64,000 nt of DNA from Candidatus Vicinibacter proximus (GTDB lineage Bacteria; Bacteroidota; Bacteroidia; Chitinophagales; Saprospiraceae): assembly GCA_016713905.1 (NCBI GenBank), contig JADJOE010000003.1:1798001-1862000 (forward strand), read 5' to 3'. This document shows positions 43,701 through 51,842 of this stretch, one piece after another. The first letter of the stretch is position 1, and each line of letters starts with the position of its first letter. Position numbers and translations under genes: made by a program. The notes beneath the pieces are model-generated. The model worked only from the letters and a program-made list of their open reading frames with translations. It did no database searches and was not told the origin of the DNA.

Positions 43701-46700
43701 AGCAGAAATAAGTGCAATCGTCAAAGTAAACCTGATTTCCAGCTAAGATGCTGTTATCATCTCCGTTTACTCCGTTACAAGCTACTACGTTGTTAGAGTT
43801 GCTACCGTTGTTGGTTCCCAACAACTCAGCCATTCTGATCACTTTGAAGTAGATGTGTGGTTGACAGTTGTCAAATGATCCTTCGTCAAATGATTCTGCA
43901 CAAACTTTTGCAAGATTTGATCCAGGAGTTTGATTTCCGTTGATGCTTACTGTGGTTACTGAACGACAGATAGCTTGTGGTGGAACACGATCAACTACGT
44001 TCAACACAACTCTTTTCTTAGTTATGTTTCCGCAGCAATCAACTGCATTGATGTAACCGATTTGGATTCCTTCAGGCATGTTTACTACTACATAACCAGA
44101 AGTCTCATCACCAAGAACTATTCCTTGTTCAACTTCTACTGTATAATGTACTTCATTAGAACAGTTGTCTATGATCCAGGCTGGTGGAACTTCCCAACGA
44201 CCAACACATGCATAAGACTCCATGTTCACTCTTGCAGAATCCGGATAAAGAACTTGTGGTCCTTCAGTATCTGTAACTTTTATGATTTGGTTATGACCAC
44301 CTAATACGCTGGTACACCAGTCCATTACAGTCCATTGTCTCAATACTTTGTAACATCCTACAGGACCTGCATCACAACCAGGAGTTGCAAGGTTGAAAAC
44401 GATGTCTTTGTAAGTAACGCTCAAGTTAAAGCACTCAGCTCCACCTGGTTTTCCAGTTCCAATCCACATGATGTGGCGGTTAGGTCCCCAGCACAATGGG
44501 TTTGTTTGCGACCATTGTCTGTGTGATGGATAGTATACAGGATCAGGATTTGGATGTCCAAACCATGGGCTGTTTACATCATCGATACAGTTCCATCCCA
44601 ATACTCTTGGTAATCTTCTGTTTGGATATTGGTCAGGTTGATTAGGATTAGCTAACCAGAATGCAGAATCCAAAATATATCCATCCACGCACTCAGGGAA
44701 ATCCGCCATGTGTGGAGTTACATTTTTGTTTCTGTCTATCTTCTCATCGCAAGCCAACATTGGAAGATCCAAGTTGTCATAATTTCCTGGAACAGTAACT
44801 TCGAATAAGTCACCTAATCCTAATGTAATAGTCTGAACGCAGGTTGCTCTGTTACCAGAACCATCTACTGCAGTCCAGGTTCTCAAGATTCTCTTTGAAT
44901 AACCAAGTGCACAATTTCCATTGGTGCTGTTGTCTCTGTAAGAAAGACTTGCACCACCGCAATTCTCAACTACTGAAGGCGTACCTGTATTAGCAGGGAT
45001 CGGATCAATGGCACAAGAGAAAGTTGCATTGGCTGGACAAGTAAGTCTTGGAGCAATTTTATCTTCAACTGTTGCATGTCCCCAGCAGCTGTTGCCGGTC
45101 ACAGGGTCACGTACAGTGATTTTCAATTCTCTACCGATATCAGTTCCGTTGATCTGAGTACCTCTAAGATTAGGATTGCGATCTATAAGACCACCTCCTG
45201 TCCAGTATCTTACTTCTACGATGTAATCATCATAACATGCATAAGGACCTCCTTCAAGGACCATATCTGCATTGATGGTAGCAGAACAATTCTCATCCAA
45301 ACTGATTTGGATCTCATCGTTACAAGCTAAAGCTCTTGTTGGATTGGCATAAGCGTTTACACATACCTGAAATTCACAGGTTGCCACATTACCAGCCGCA
45401 TCCGTAGCTCTATAGCATATTCTGGTACAACCAATAGGGAAGAAACATCCCGGGCCATAAGGAACGCCACATGTCTGGGTTATTGGCACTCTTGTAGACG
45501 AAGCTAAGTTATAACCTATAACTCCAATCCAGTTAGCACCTCCAAATCCAAATGAACTATTGATGAAAGGAGCAGCGAACTGTCCTCCGGTATAGGTAGC
45601 ACCATTTATTGGTGTATTGATGTTAGCATCACCCATTGCTCTACCAGCACAACCTGTAAATAAGGAGGCGTTGGTTCCTCCGGTACCGGCAGCGTGGATA
45701 TAAATACCTCTTCTCTCACCTGCAGCCATGGTTAAGCAACCCACTACGGTTGTCTCAGTTTGTATAGGCGCGCATCTCTTAATGGTATCTGAACGAGTGC
45801 CGGTCAAGAGATTGAAACTGTCAATGGTATTGGTGAACTGGCCACCAGATGTAGGCGTTCTGGTAGCACACTGAGTCCAGGCACCAGGAGTAGCCACTAC
45901 AGGTACGTGACTACCTGGAGCAGTTGTATAATAGATTGTGTGGGGAACGTTAGCAAAAGCTCTTTCGCCCAACAATTGAAGATTCAAAATACTACCTGAA
46001 GTGTTGATTAAGTCAAACATCACACCCCAGCTTCCAGCTCCGCCGGTGATCGACCAATAAGATGCAGGTGGTAAACACACAGTTGCAGTGTTTCTGTTCC
46101 CAAAATAAGCACCGGCAGGACAATTGTCCATCGCCATAAATGCAGGTGCATCCCAAGAAACCTCACATTCACCCGGACCTGCATTTAAATTCACCAACCC
46201 ACCTTTAGGACATGCTGGCATAAATACTGGTGGTTCAAGATCTTGGATATTAACAATTTGTGAATCCATAGCCTCTATTCCAGTAACTGCATCACACGCT
46301 CTCCAAACAATAATATGTCTTCCAACTCCAAGAACAGGAAGAACATTTGTTCCGGTAATGGAGTTGGTACAACCACTAAGAACAGCAGTTGGTACTTCCA
46401 CTCTAAAGTTAATTGCAACACCGAAAATTCCTGATAGACATCCTGGAGCGGTAGTTATATCTACATCTCCGTCTACAGTCTCAGTGTTGTATGCAGGAAT
46501 AGCAAATCTCAAGTTTGCAGCGGCACCTGAAGTATTAAAGGTACCAACTTGTGTTCCTGAGATAGATAATGTATGCGTAAGTCCAAAGTTTGCATCACCG
46601 TTGTGGTTAACGACCAAATTGGCTGGACCACAACTAATGTCATAAATATTATTTGGAGTTGGATTACTATTACCAGCAGGTGCAACCGGTGCTGGAACAT

Positions 46701-47439
46701 TTCTGTTCGTCTGAGTACAAGTCGTACTGAAAAGTGTAGAACCCGTCGTTACACCTGCAGAAGCGTCGGCAGTAACAGGCACAAATCCAGCACAGATTGT
46801 AGAAGGCTTAGGAACATTTACAGTACAAGTACCTGGAGCCAAAGGTAAAGAAATGGACTCAGGTCCAAACTTTGACTGATAAATAGCCAATTCCCCAACT
46901 GCAAAATCTACTGGAGCGCTAATGGTTACTGAGCTAATGAAGCAACCCAATTGAGCCCAAAAAGATACACCAGCGGCTCCAGCTGAGCCATTTGCACTAA
47001 AAGTGGTATCCCTTCCAGTATTCGCTCTTACTGTAATGGTAAAAGCTGCAAAAGGATTTGGTTCTGTATAGAATAAAAATGCACGGGTATTCGCCGGCAT
47101 AGTCATGACCATGCTTGTAGATCCGTTAGTATAATAAACTGGACCTGTATACCCATGACTCCAACTAGCCCAAGAACTTGGAACAGTTCTCTTGTTGAGA
47201 GTAATGTTAGTGGTTAAAGCATTTCCACAAGTCGGTGCTGCTATACTGTTTAAGTTAGTAAAGTCAGCCCTAACCTCTTGAAATCTTGCCATTGGATAAC
47301 CTGATACAGTAAGTGGCGGTGCAGCCGTACCTAGTAGGCGTACACCTATTCCGGCATTGGAAAAACCCCACTGACAAAATACCAGTAACACCAATAGAGC
47401 TGCTGAGCTCTTCCTGATGTAATTTGTAATGTCTTTCAT
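40783..47439 (-). CDS. 2218-residue modular T9SS adhesin with an exosortase-substrate-like N-terminal module
   Basis: Signal peptide (SSAALLVLLVFCQWGFSNA). Residues about 35-200 form the module also found in the two IPTM proteins (SSWASWSHGYTGPVYY near 88; ANTRAFLFYTEPN). Many HYR-type modules follow, including a copy of the CNDEIQISLDENCSA module (about 700-810, closed by CWGHATVEDKIAP) and a vicinal-Cys module (YFCCADVG, then DCMIEVEVQNK). Near the end are a dockerin-like pair (SNGVSTQDIVKIQKHILG; DVNNSGSVTAADMSELRKLILG), a cohesin-like domain (YQFTLKYDKSSLIFEGIEG) and a T9SS type A domain (YQNEPNPFSKETVVRY, RMLVVE). Likely a long surface fibre or adhesin. It follows a 145-residue secreted protein gene by 94 bases. 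Confidence 0.9.
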   Translation of the reverse strand: MKDITNYIRKSSAALLVLLVFCQWGFSNAGIGVRLLGTAAPPLTVSGYPMARFQEVRADFTNLNSIAAPTCGNALTTNITLNKRTVPSSWASWSHGYTGPVYYTNGSTSMVMTMPANTRAFLFYTEPNPFAAFTITVRANTGRDTTFSANGSAGAAGVSFWAQLGCFISSVTISAPVDFAVGELAIYQSKFGPESISLPLAPGTCTVNVPKPSTICAGFVPVTADASAGVTTGSTLFSTTCTQTNRNVPAPVAPAGNSNPTPNNIYDISCGPANLVVNHNGDANFGLTHTLSISGTQVGTFNTSGAAANLRFAIPAYNTETVDGDVDITTAPGCLSGIFGVAINFRVEVPTAVLSGCTNSITGTNVLPVLGVGRHIIVWRACDAVTGIEAMDSQIVNIQDLEPPVFMPACPKGGLVNLNAGPGECEVSWDAPAFMAMDNCPAGAYFGNRNTATVCLPPASYWSITGGAGSWGVMFDLINTSGSILNLQLLGERAFANVPHTIYYTTAPGSHVPVVATPGAWTQCATRTPTSGGQFTNTIDSFNLLTGTRSDTIKRCAPIQTETTVVGCLTMAAGERRGIYIHAAGTGGTNASLFTGCAGRAMGDANINTPINGATYTGGQFAAPFINSSFGFGGANWIGVIGYNLASSTRVPITQTCGVPYGPGCFFPIGCTRICYRATDAAGNVATCEFQVCVNAYANPTRALACNDEIQISLDENCSATINADMVLEGGPYACYDDYIVEVRYWTGGGLIDRNPNLRGTQINGTDIGRELKITVRDPVTGNSCWGHATVEDKIAPRLTCPANATFSCAIDPIPANTGTPSVVENCGGASLSYRDNSTNGNCALGYSKRILRTWTAVDGSGNRATCVQTITLGLGDLFEVTVPGNYDNLDLPMLACDEKIDRNKNVTPHMADFPECVDGYILDSAFWLANPNQPDQYPNRRLPRVLGWNCIDDVNSPWFGHPNPDPVYYPSHRQWSQTNPLCWGPNRHIMWIGTGKPGGAECFNLSVTYKDIVFNLATPGCDAGPVGCYKVLRQWTVMDWCTSVLGGHNQIIKVTDTEGPQVLYPDSARVNMESYACVGRWEVPPAWIIDNCSNEVHYTVEVEQGIVLGDETSGYVVVNMPEGIQIGYINAVDCCGNITKKRVVLNVVDRVPPQAICRSVTTVSINGNQTPGSNLAKVCAESFDEGSFDNCQPHIYFKVIRMAELLGTNNGSNSNNVVACNGVNGDDNSILAGNQVYFDDCTYFCCADVGTKVMVVLRVFDVDPGPGPVTPIRMTSTSSVLNGRFSDCMIEVEVQNKSVPTVVAPPNIVVSCWFWFDITKLTDPNDATFGRVVTNLSDRKKVVTKDLVCYKFCERNDYTGYPGYVQTNAVPKPAPNQACEYYYQYFDTAHWDRKYELVWGFDGYVLSGCGSNPTITVNDLRECGQGVIQRIVSTQGPNNINVTAIQTIWFVDCDPFYVDDVTCNDPRYTDLMWPNGVCTQTPVTIDGCGADISPDNPQLGRPQVINNADDNCALLSIEYFDEIFNIEPDACFKVLRRWVVIDWCQYDPFIDPNFGRWEALQVIKVRDQDRPVVTCNVGPCEPAVIDPALGICVGHISLTADATDNCSPLDWLFWEYKIDAFNDGKGVHGGYDFRVGTLTRKQYAAGDTVEYSHNPFADDDHNPFDASGTYPIGIHKIKWFVEDGCGNVGVCESLFEIKDCKAPTPYCLTGVITVPMPASGCVEIWAKDLDHGSYDNCTAKENLKFYFDGDDTKTFINVCCADFVAQGQNDELRIEVEMWVEDEEGNKDYCKTVVIVQDNQDICPNTGSFGKITGNLKTEGGDVANPVDMQLYNNGNMMAQRVGSPYSFGDLKLNVNYMVSPNRNDEHSNGVSTQDIVKIQKHILGQSPLNSPYKLIAADVNNSGSVTAADMSELRKLILGLTSEFSKVKSWTFVPSGYDFPDKNNPWNAPRTSSLMLDNNKVVDFVAVKMGDVTNDATASNASRTQSRTNGVLNIEVDEKSVVAGESYKVSFKSSDFNNISGYQFTLKYDKSSLIFEGIEGGVLKATEANFGTNRLNEGIITTSWNSNKGESFGKDAELFTLVFKATRNGKVSQMFAITSDVTKAQAYNASEEVKEVKMGVRTDRGVVEGGVFELYQNEPNPFSKETVVRYRLPEASAVKLTVYDVTGKVVRVYELKGQKGLNSYQISKGDLNATGLLYYQLDATNHTATKRMLVVE

Positions 47440-47533
47440 TCGATTAATAAGTTACTTTGGTTAAAAAATGAGATTAAAGTTTTAATTTGTAATTGTTTTG
47501 ATATTCATGAGATAATGAATATGGGATGAAGAA

Positions 47534-47971
47534 TTATTGCTTGATTACACTAACAAGTGATTGGTATTCTGGTGTATTCAGTACAGCCTTGACGGTACCG
47601 TCAACATCCAATGCGTTTCCGTTCTGTTTTACAAGGTTGGAATAATAGTTTACATCAATGTTGCTGATCAATACAGAATAAGTATCCATATTGACATCAG
47701 GACGATTAGTCAAAGCATCAATCATCCTTTTGTACAAACTTACGGTAATCATAAGTTGTGAACCAGGGCCTGCTTGTTTAGCCTGAGGCAATAATAAATC
47801 GAGCTCTGCCTGCAGGTCATTTATTGCAACATTAGCAGATTTAAGGGATGGAAGGTTATATGCCTGAGCTGATAACTGGTTATGACCCAGAAAAGCAGCA
47901 CCAAACAAAAACACAGTCAAAATAGCTAATTTCGAAACAAATCCTGACAAAGAAAATTTCGTTTTTTTCAT
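47534..47971 (-). CDS. Small secreted protein of unknown function upstream of the giant adhesin
   Basis: 145 residues. Signal peptide (LAILTVFLFGAAFLGHNQLSAQ) and a mainly helical mature part (residues about 38-145: KSANVAINDLQAELDLLLPQAKQAG, then LYKRMIDALTNRP, ending TPEYQSLVSVIKQ). No cysteine, no sorting signal and no metal motif. I do not recognise the family. No promoter-like box lies in the 94 bases before the 2218-residue gene, so the two are probably on one transcript, which suggests an assembly or chaperone-like role for the adhesin; this is inference from position only. Confidence 0.7.
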   Translation of the reverse strand: MKKTKFSLSGFVSKLAILTVFLFGAAFLGHNQLSAQAYNLPSLKSANVAINDLQAELDLLLPQAKQAGPGSQLMITVSLYKRMIDALTNRPDVNMDTYSVLISNIDVNYYSNLVKQNGNALDVDGTVKAVLNTPEYQSLVSVIKQ

Positions 47972-48471
47972 GAGATTTAGTTTTGGTTTAAAAGTTTTAA
48001 TATGTTTAATAAATTATTCCTAAACTATTAATAAACCAAAACTCCCCTTCCTTATAAAAGGAAAAGGACACCAATGATAAAAAAGAAAATTTTTGACAAC
48101 TTAATGCCAAATCAATTTCTTTTCAGTACATTTTAAGACAGATTATTCGGAAGGATTTGCTTCGCCTTGAGAAGAATCGAGTCTTGATTTTGGTTTATAA
48201 CATAAAACACACATCATGTGTCTTACCAACGACAAAGATAGAAGGACATCAATAGATTAATATAACCATTTATGAGTAATTATAATATGATATATATATT
48301 TATATTGTATATAATTGTCCTTCATACTTTAAGATTGAAATAAAATTAACAACTTGACAATAAGATCATAAATAAAATTTAATTTTTTTAAAACTTATGA
48401 ACCTTTTGTAACGCATGATAAATGATAAACTCAAAAGGTACTTATTGCCATCAAAAGGAGATCCCAGAATA
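47972..48471. other. Intergenic region between the adhesin transcript and the VCBS operon
   Basis: About 500 very AT-rich bases. A TATCTTTG box on the minus strand (48240-48233) is about 260 bases upstream of the 145-residue protein start, giving a long leader similar to that of the 1363-residue protein gene. No clear terminator for the VCBS operon and no gene recognised. Confidence 0.4.
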
Positions 48472-51400
48472 TTAATTTCTAGAATTTTCAATTTTAATTA
48501 ACTGAACATGAGCATTGTTATTGGCCACAACCAATATTGGAGTCCTAAAATAAGTTTTTTCCAACAATACCATATTTTTTGCATCGCCTGGCAGGAAAAG
48601 TCCGCTTTGACTTGGGCCAAGAGGTTTAAAGGACCCATCTTTTTGCCCTTTCAAATAAACTCCAACACCAGCATCTGCATTACCAGTCTCCACTTCAGAT
48701 ACCTTCAGATTACCAGCTAACAAGATATCCTTTGTCCCATCTCCATCAAGATCCCTATATATTATACCATTTACAGGTGATATCTGGGCCTCATTAGGAA
48801 GTTTGCGAATTGAAAATTTGTTCCCTTCGTTTATTAAAAAAATACTTTCAAATATTTGGGCTTCATAATGTAAGGCGTTTTTTAACATGGATCCATATAC
48901 CTCTTCAAGTGTAGATTTACCAAATTCATCATATGTCTTAAATTTGTCCAATATGGCTGGCATTTGTTCGCTACTGCATTGTCTTCCTCGAACCGGAAAA
49001 AGTCGACCATCTTTTTTATACTGCCCCAACACAATGTCCGATTTACCATTATTGTCAAAATCACCTGCATAAACCTGAAAAGGTCGGTTTAGATTAGTTT
49101 TGTATTTATAATTAGTGCCCAAATTGCCAATGATAAAATCAGTATCCCCATCATCGTCCAAATCAGCAGCCTCAATTTTGTTCCACCATCCAGTAGTTTG
49201 TTGTAAATTATAATCTTGAGTTCTATCGTTGAGTACTCCCTTTTCATTTATAAAAAAAGTGATGTTCATCCATTCTCCCACCACCATCAAATCTATCAGT
49301 CCATCTTTATTGATGTCTGTCCATACTGCATCTGTGACCATACCACAATTGCCTAATTGTTTTGACCATTCTGCGGTCTTATCAAAAAAATGACCTTTGT
49401 TGTTTTCTAAAAGATATGATATCCCAGGAAATGGATATTTGCCGGGCAACAATCTTCCACCAACAAATAAGTCTAGGTCACCATCCCCATCAAAATCAGC
49501 TGCTTTTACACAGGAGCCAGATCCTTTTATCTCGGGGAGTATAGAGACCTTTTTAAATTGGCCTTTCCCATCATTTTCGTAAACTCTATCTTGGTACATC
49601 AAAGGATCATCCCATTCATTGCCCCCACTTACCACATAAAGATCCTGATCTCCATCTTGATCTTTGTCAAAAAAAAGTGCCCCTACATCTTCATATTTAC
49701 TGTCTGACTGAGCACCTTCAATTATTTTCTCAGAAAATAACCCGCTTGAATTTTGGATGTACAATACCCCATTTTGGCCAGCAGCACCGCCAATATAGAA
49801 ATCCTCTGCGCCATCGGCATCAACGTCTGCAGCTGCTATGCATGGTCCAAATTGAGACATTTTGTGTGGCAACAAAATTTGCCGTTTTCTAAAATCATCG
49901 TAATCATTTTCCCTATGGATAAAGTTTACACCCAGTTGATTGGTTATATCCGTAAAAAGATGATTGTCCGCAGAATTTCCAAAATTTTTCTTTACTCCGG
50001 TGGAGATATAGTTGACGGTGAGAATCTGATCTATTTCAGGATTGCTAATTTCCTGAAAAGTTCCATCAGACCATCTGATACGAAGGGTTTCAATTTTAGA
50101 GTCTGCACCCAATCCAAAATATAATCCTTCATCCACTACTGTTTGATACCCTCTAGTAGTGATATATTCTAACCATTGTGAACCCGATTCAGTCTTTAAT
50201 TCAAGCATTGCATTAAACTTAAATGCGCTTTTGGGAGCTTTCAGCACCACTTTTAGAAAATGATAATTGGATCTTTCAATTGCATTATTCTTGTATACCA
50301 AAGCCGGATCATCAATATTATTGACCACTAAATCAGCATCCCCATCATTGTCCAAATCTCCATATGCTGCTCCCGAAGAAAATCCTGAAAAATTCAAATT
50401 CGATTCAGAAGATTTATCTAAAAAAGTTAAATCACCTTTACCCTCATAGTAAAAATTAGGAATCCTGGTAGATCCCATGGATTGATTTTGTTGCCTCAAA
50501 AACCTCATAATTGACTCAGTGGCTTCACCCTTACTTTGCATCTCAGTCGCATGTTTAATCATGGGTTTGAAAAAATCTTTATTCAAAAAATCTCTATAAT
50601 ATCCATTTGAAATAAATATATCCTTATTTCCATCAAGGTTAAAATCGTTCAGAAGGATACTCCAACTCCAATCTGTATTATGGATGCCACTCATCTGCCC
50701 AATTTCTCTAAATGTTTTATTTCCATTATTCAACTGAAGCATATTTCGCATATATGCAAAATGATAACCCATATTAAAATATCTCCAAAAACGCTCTATG
50801 TCCATAGAGGCCATGTTCACTTTCTCACGGTAATTATCTTCTGCAAGCATGTCTAAAACACATAAATCCAAAAGCCCATCATTGTTAATGTCCGCTGCAT
50901 CCAATCCCATACTGCTCAAACTCGTGTGATTCAAAGCTTGATAGACAATATTCTTAAAAGTGCCATTCCCAAGGTTTTCAAAAAAATAATCTGGTTGCTC
51001 ATGGTCCACAGAAATATAAATATCCGGCAAACCATCTCCTGTAAGATCAGACGTAACTACACCAAGTGTCCAACCATAAGTTAAAACTCCTGCATCGTTA
51101 GTAATATCTTTAAATTTTCCCCCATCATTTCGGTATAAATGACAGGAATACTGAGGTACCGGATTTTTAAAATATTTGTAATGTACTGCTTCGCCTGCTA
51201 TTCTGTTCTCCGGATGATTACCTACAAATAAATCCAAATCACCGTCCAAATCAAAATCAAAAAAACTAGCCGTAATACTATATCCATTATCATTTATTCC
51301 ATATTCCTTAGCTTGTTCTAAAAAACCTAGTTTCTTGTTATTTATAAATAATAAGTTTTCTCTTTTTTCCGGTTCATTGGGATAAAATGACCGACATAAA

Positions 51401-51810
51401 TATAAATCCTGATATCCATCATCGTTAAGATCTGCCACAGCCCCTCCTGTAAACCATCCATTGTACTTTGCAATCCCAGAACTTTGAGTGATGTCTTCAA
51501 ATTTAAGTCCTCCTTTATTCAAATAAAGTTTATTTCCGACCAAATTGCCTGTCAAAAGAATGTCCGTAAGCATATCATTATTCATGTCAAATAAAAGTAC
51601 ACCACCTCCATTAAAAACATTGATGTACTCCATAGGACTTGGAAGAATAGAAGGATCCAATTTATTTACAAAATCAATTCCAGTAACTTCTTTTTTTAAC
51701 AACTCAAACGGTATCAAAGATGGATCGGCAGCATTTCTATTTTGCTTAAAGTTTTGACATGAGCTGATTAGTAAAAGTAGAATAGGTAAAAAATATTTTA
51801 ATTTACACAT
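48472..51810 (-). CDS. CRTAC1-like VCBS/FG-GAP-repeat lipoprotein with ASPIC/UnbV domain (intact copy)
   Basis: 1112 residues. Lipoprotein signal (FLPILLLLISSC). The body is a chain of FG-GAP/VCBS blades with Asp-rich calcium loops (DLNDDGYQDLYL, DFDLDGDLDLFVG, DINNDGLLDL, DLDGDGTKDILL), giving two beta-propellers. An ASPIC/UnbV-type segment lies between them (residues about 560-610: LEYITTRGYQTVVDEGLYFGLG, then IRWSDGTFQEI). A conserved PVRGRQCSSEQMP motif is near residue 935. Anchored in the outer membrane or periplasm; the calcium-binding propellers suggest ligand or glycan binding. It is the last gene of the operon, 33 bases after the second copy, and is the only intact one of the three. 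Confidence 0.88.
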   Translation of the reverse strand: MCKLKYFLPILLLLISSCQNFKQNRNAADPSLIPFELLKKEVTGIDFVNKLDPSILPSPMEYINVFNGGGVLLFDMNNDMLTDILLTGNLVGNKLYLNKGGLKFEDITQSSGIAKYNGWFTGGAVADLNDDGYQDLYLCRSFYPNEPEKRENLLFINNKKLGFLEQAKEYGINDNGYSITASFFDFDLDGDLDLFVGNHPENRIAGEAVHYKYFKNPVPQYSCHLYRNDGGKFKDITNDAGVLTYGWTLGVVTSDLTGDGLPDIYISVDHEQPDYFFENLGNGTFKNIVYQALNHTSLSSMGLDAADINNDGLLDLCVLDMLAEDNYREKVNMASMDIERFWRYFNMGYHFAYMRNMLQLNNGNKTFREIGQMSGIHNTDWSWSILLNDFNLDGNKDIFISNGYYRDFLNKDFFKPMIKHATEMQSKGEATESIMRFLRQQNQSMGSTRIPNFYYEGKGDLTFLDKSSESNLNFSGFSSGAAYGDLDNDGDADLVVNNIDDPALVYKNNAIERSNYHFLKVVLKAPKSAFKFNAMLELKTESGSQWLEYITTRGYQTVVDEGLYFGLGADSKIETLRIRWSDGTFQEISNPEIDQILTVNYISTGVKKNFGNSADNHLFTDITNQLGVNFIHRENDYDDFRKRQILLPHKMSQFGPCIAAADVDADGAEDFYIGGAAGQNGVLYIQNSSGLFSEKIIEGAQSDSKYEDVGALFFDKDQDGDQDLYVVSGGNEWDDPLMYQDRVYENDGKGQFKKVSILPEIKGSGSCVKAADFDGDGDLDLFVGGRLLPGKYPFPGISYLLENNKGHFFDKTAEWSKQLGNCGMVTDAVWTDINKDGLIDLMVVGEWMNITFFINEKGVLNDRTQDYNLQQTTGWWNKIEAADLDDDGDTDFIIGNLGTNYKYKTNLNRPFQVYAGDFDNNGKSDIVLGQYKKDGRLFPVRGRQCSSEQMPAILDKFKTYDEFGKSTLEEVYGSMLKNALHYEAQIFESIFLINEGNKFSIRKLPNEAQISPVNGIIYRDLDGDGTKDILLAGNLKVSEVETGNADAGVGVYLKGQKDGSFKPLGPSQSGLFLPGDAKNMVLLEKTYFRTPILVVANNNAHVQLIKIENSRN

Positions 51811-51842
51811 AGTTTGCTTTTAAAGTACTTGCCAGTTACAAA

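Noticed and set aside
46124..46645. 173-residue open frame on the plus strand
   Set aside because: Antisense to the 2218-residue adhesin gene; rich in Pro/Ser/Thr with no signal or domain, explained by low-complexity coding on the other strand.
24899..47439. Cellulosome-like complex
   Set aside because: Dockerin-like and cohesin-like modules exist, but no glycoside hydrolase carries them in the window and all four proteins are T9SS surface proteins; a cellulose-degrading role is not supported.
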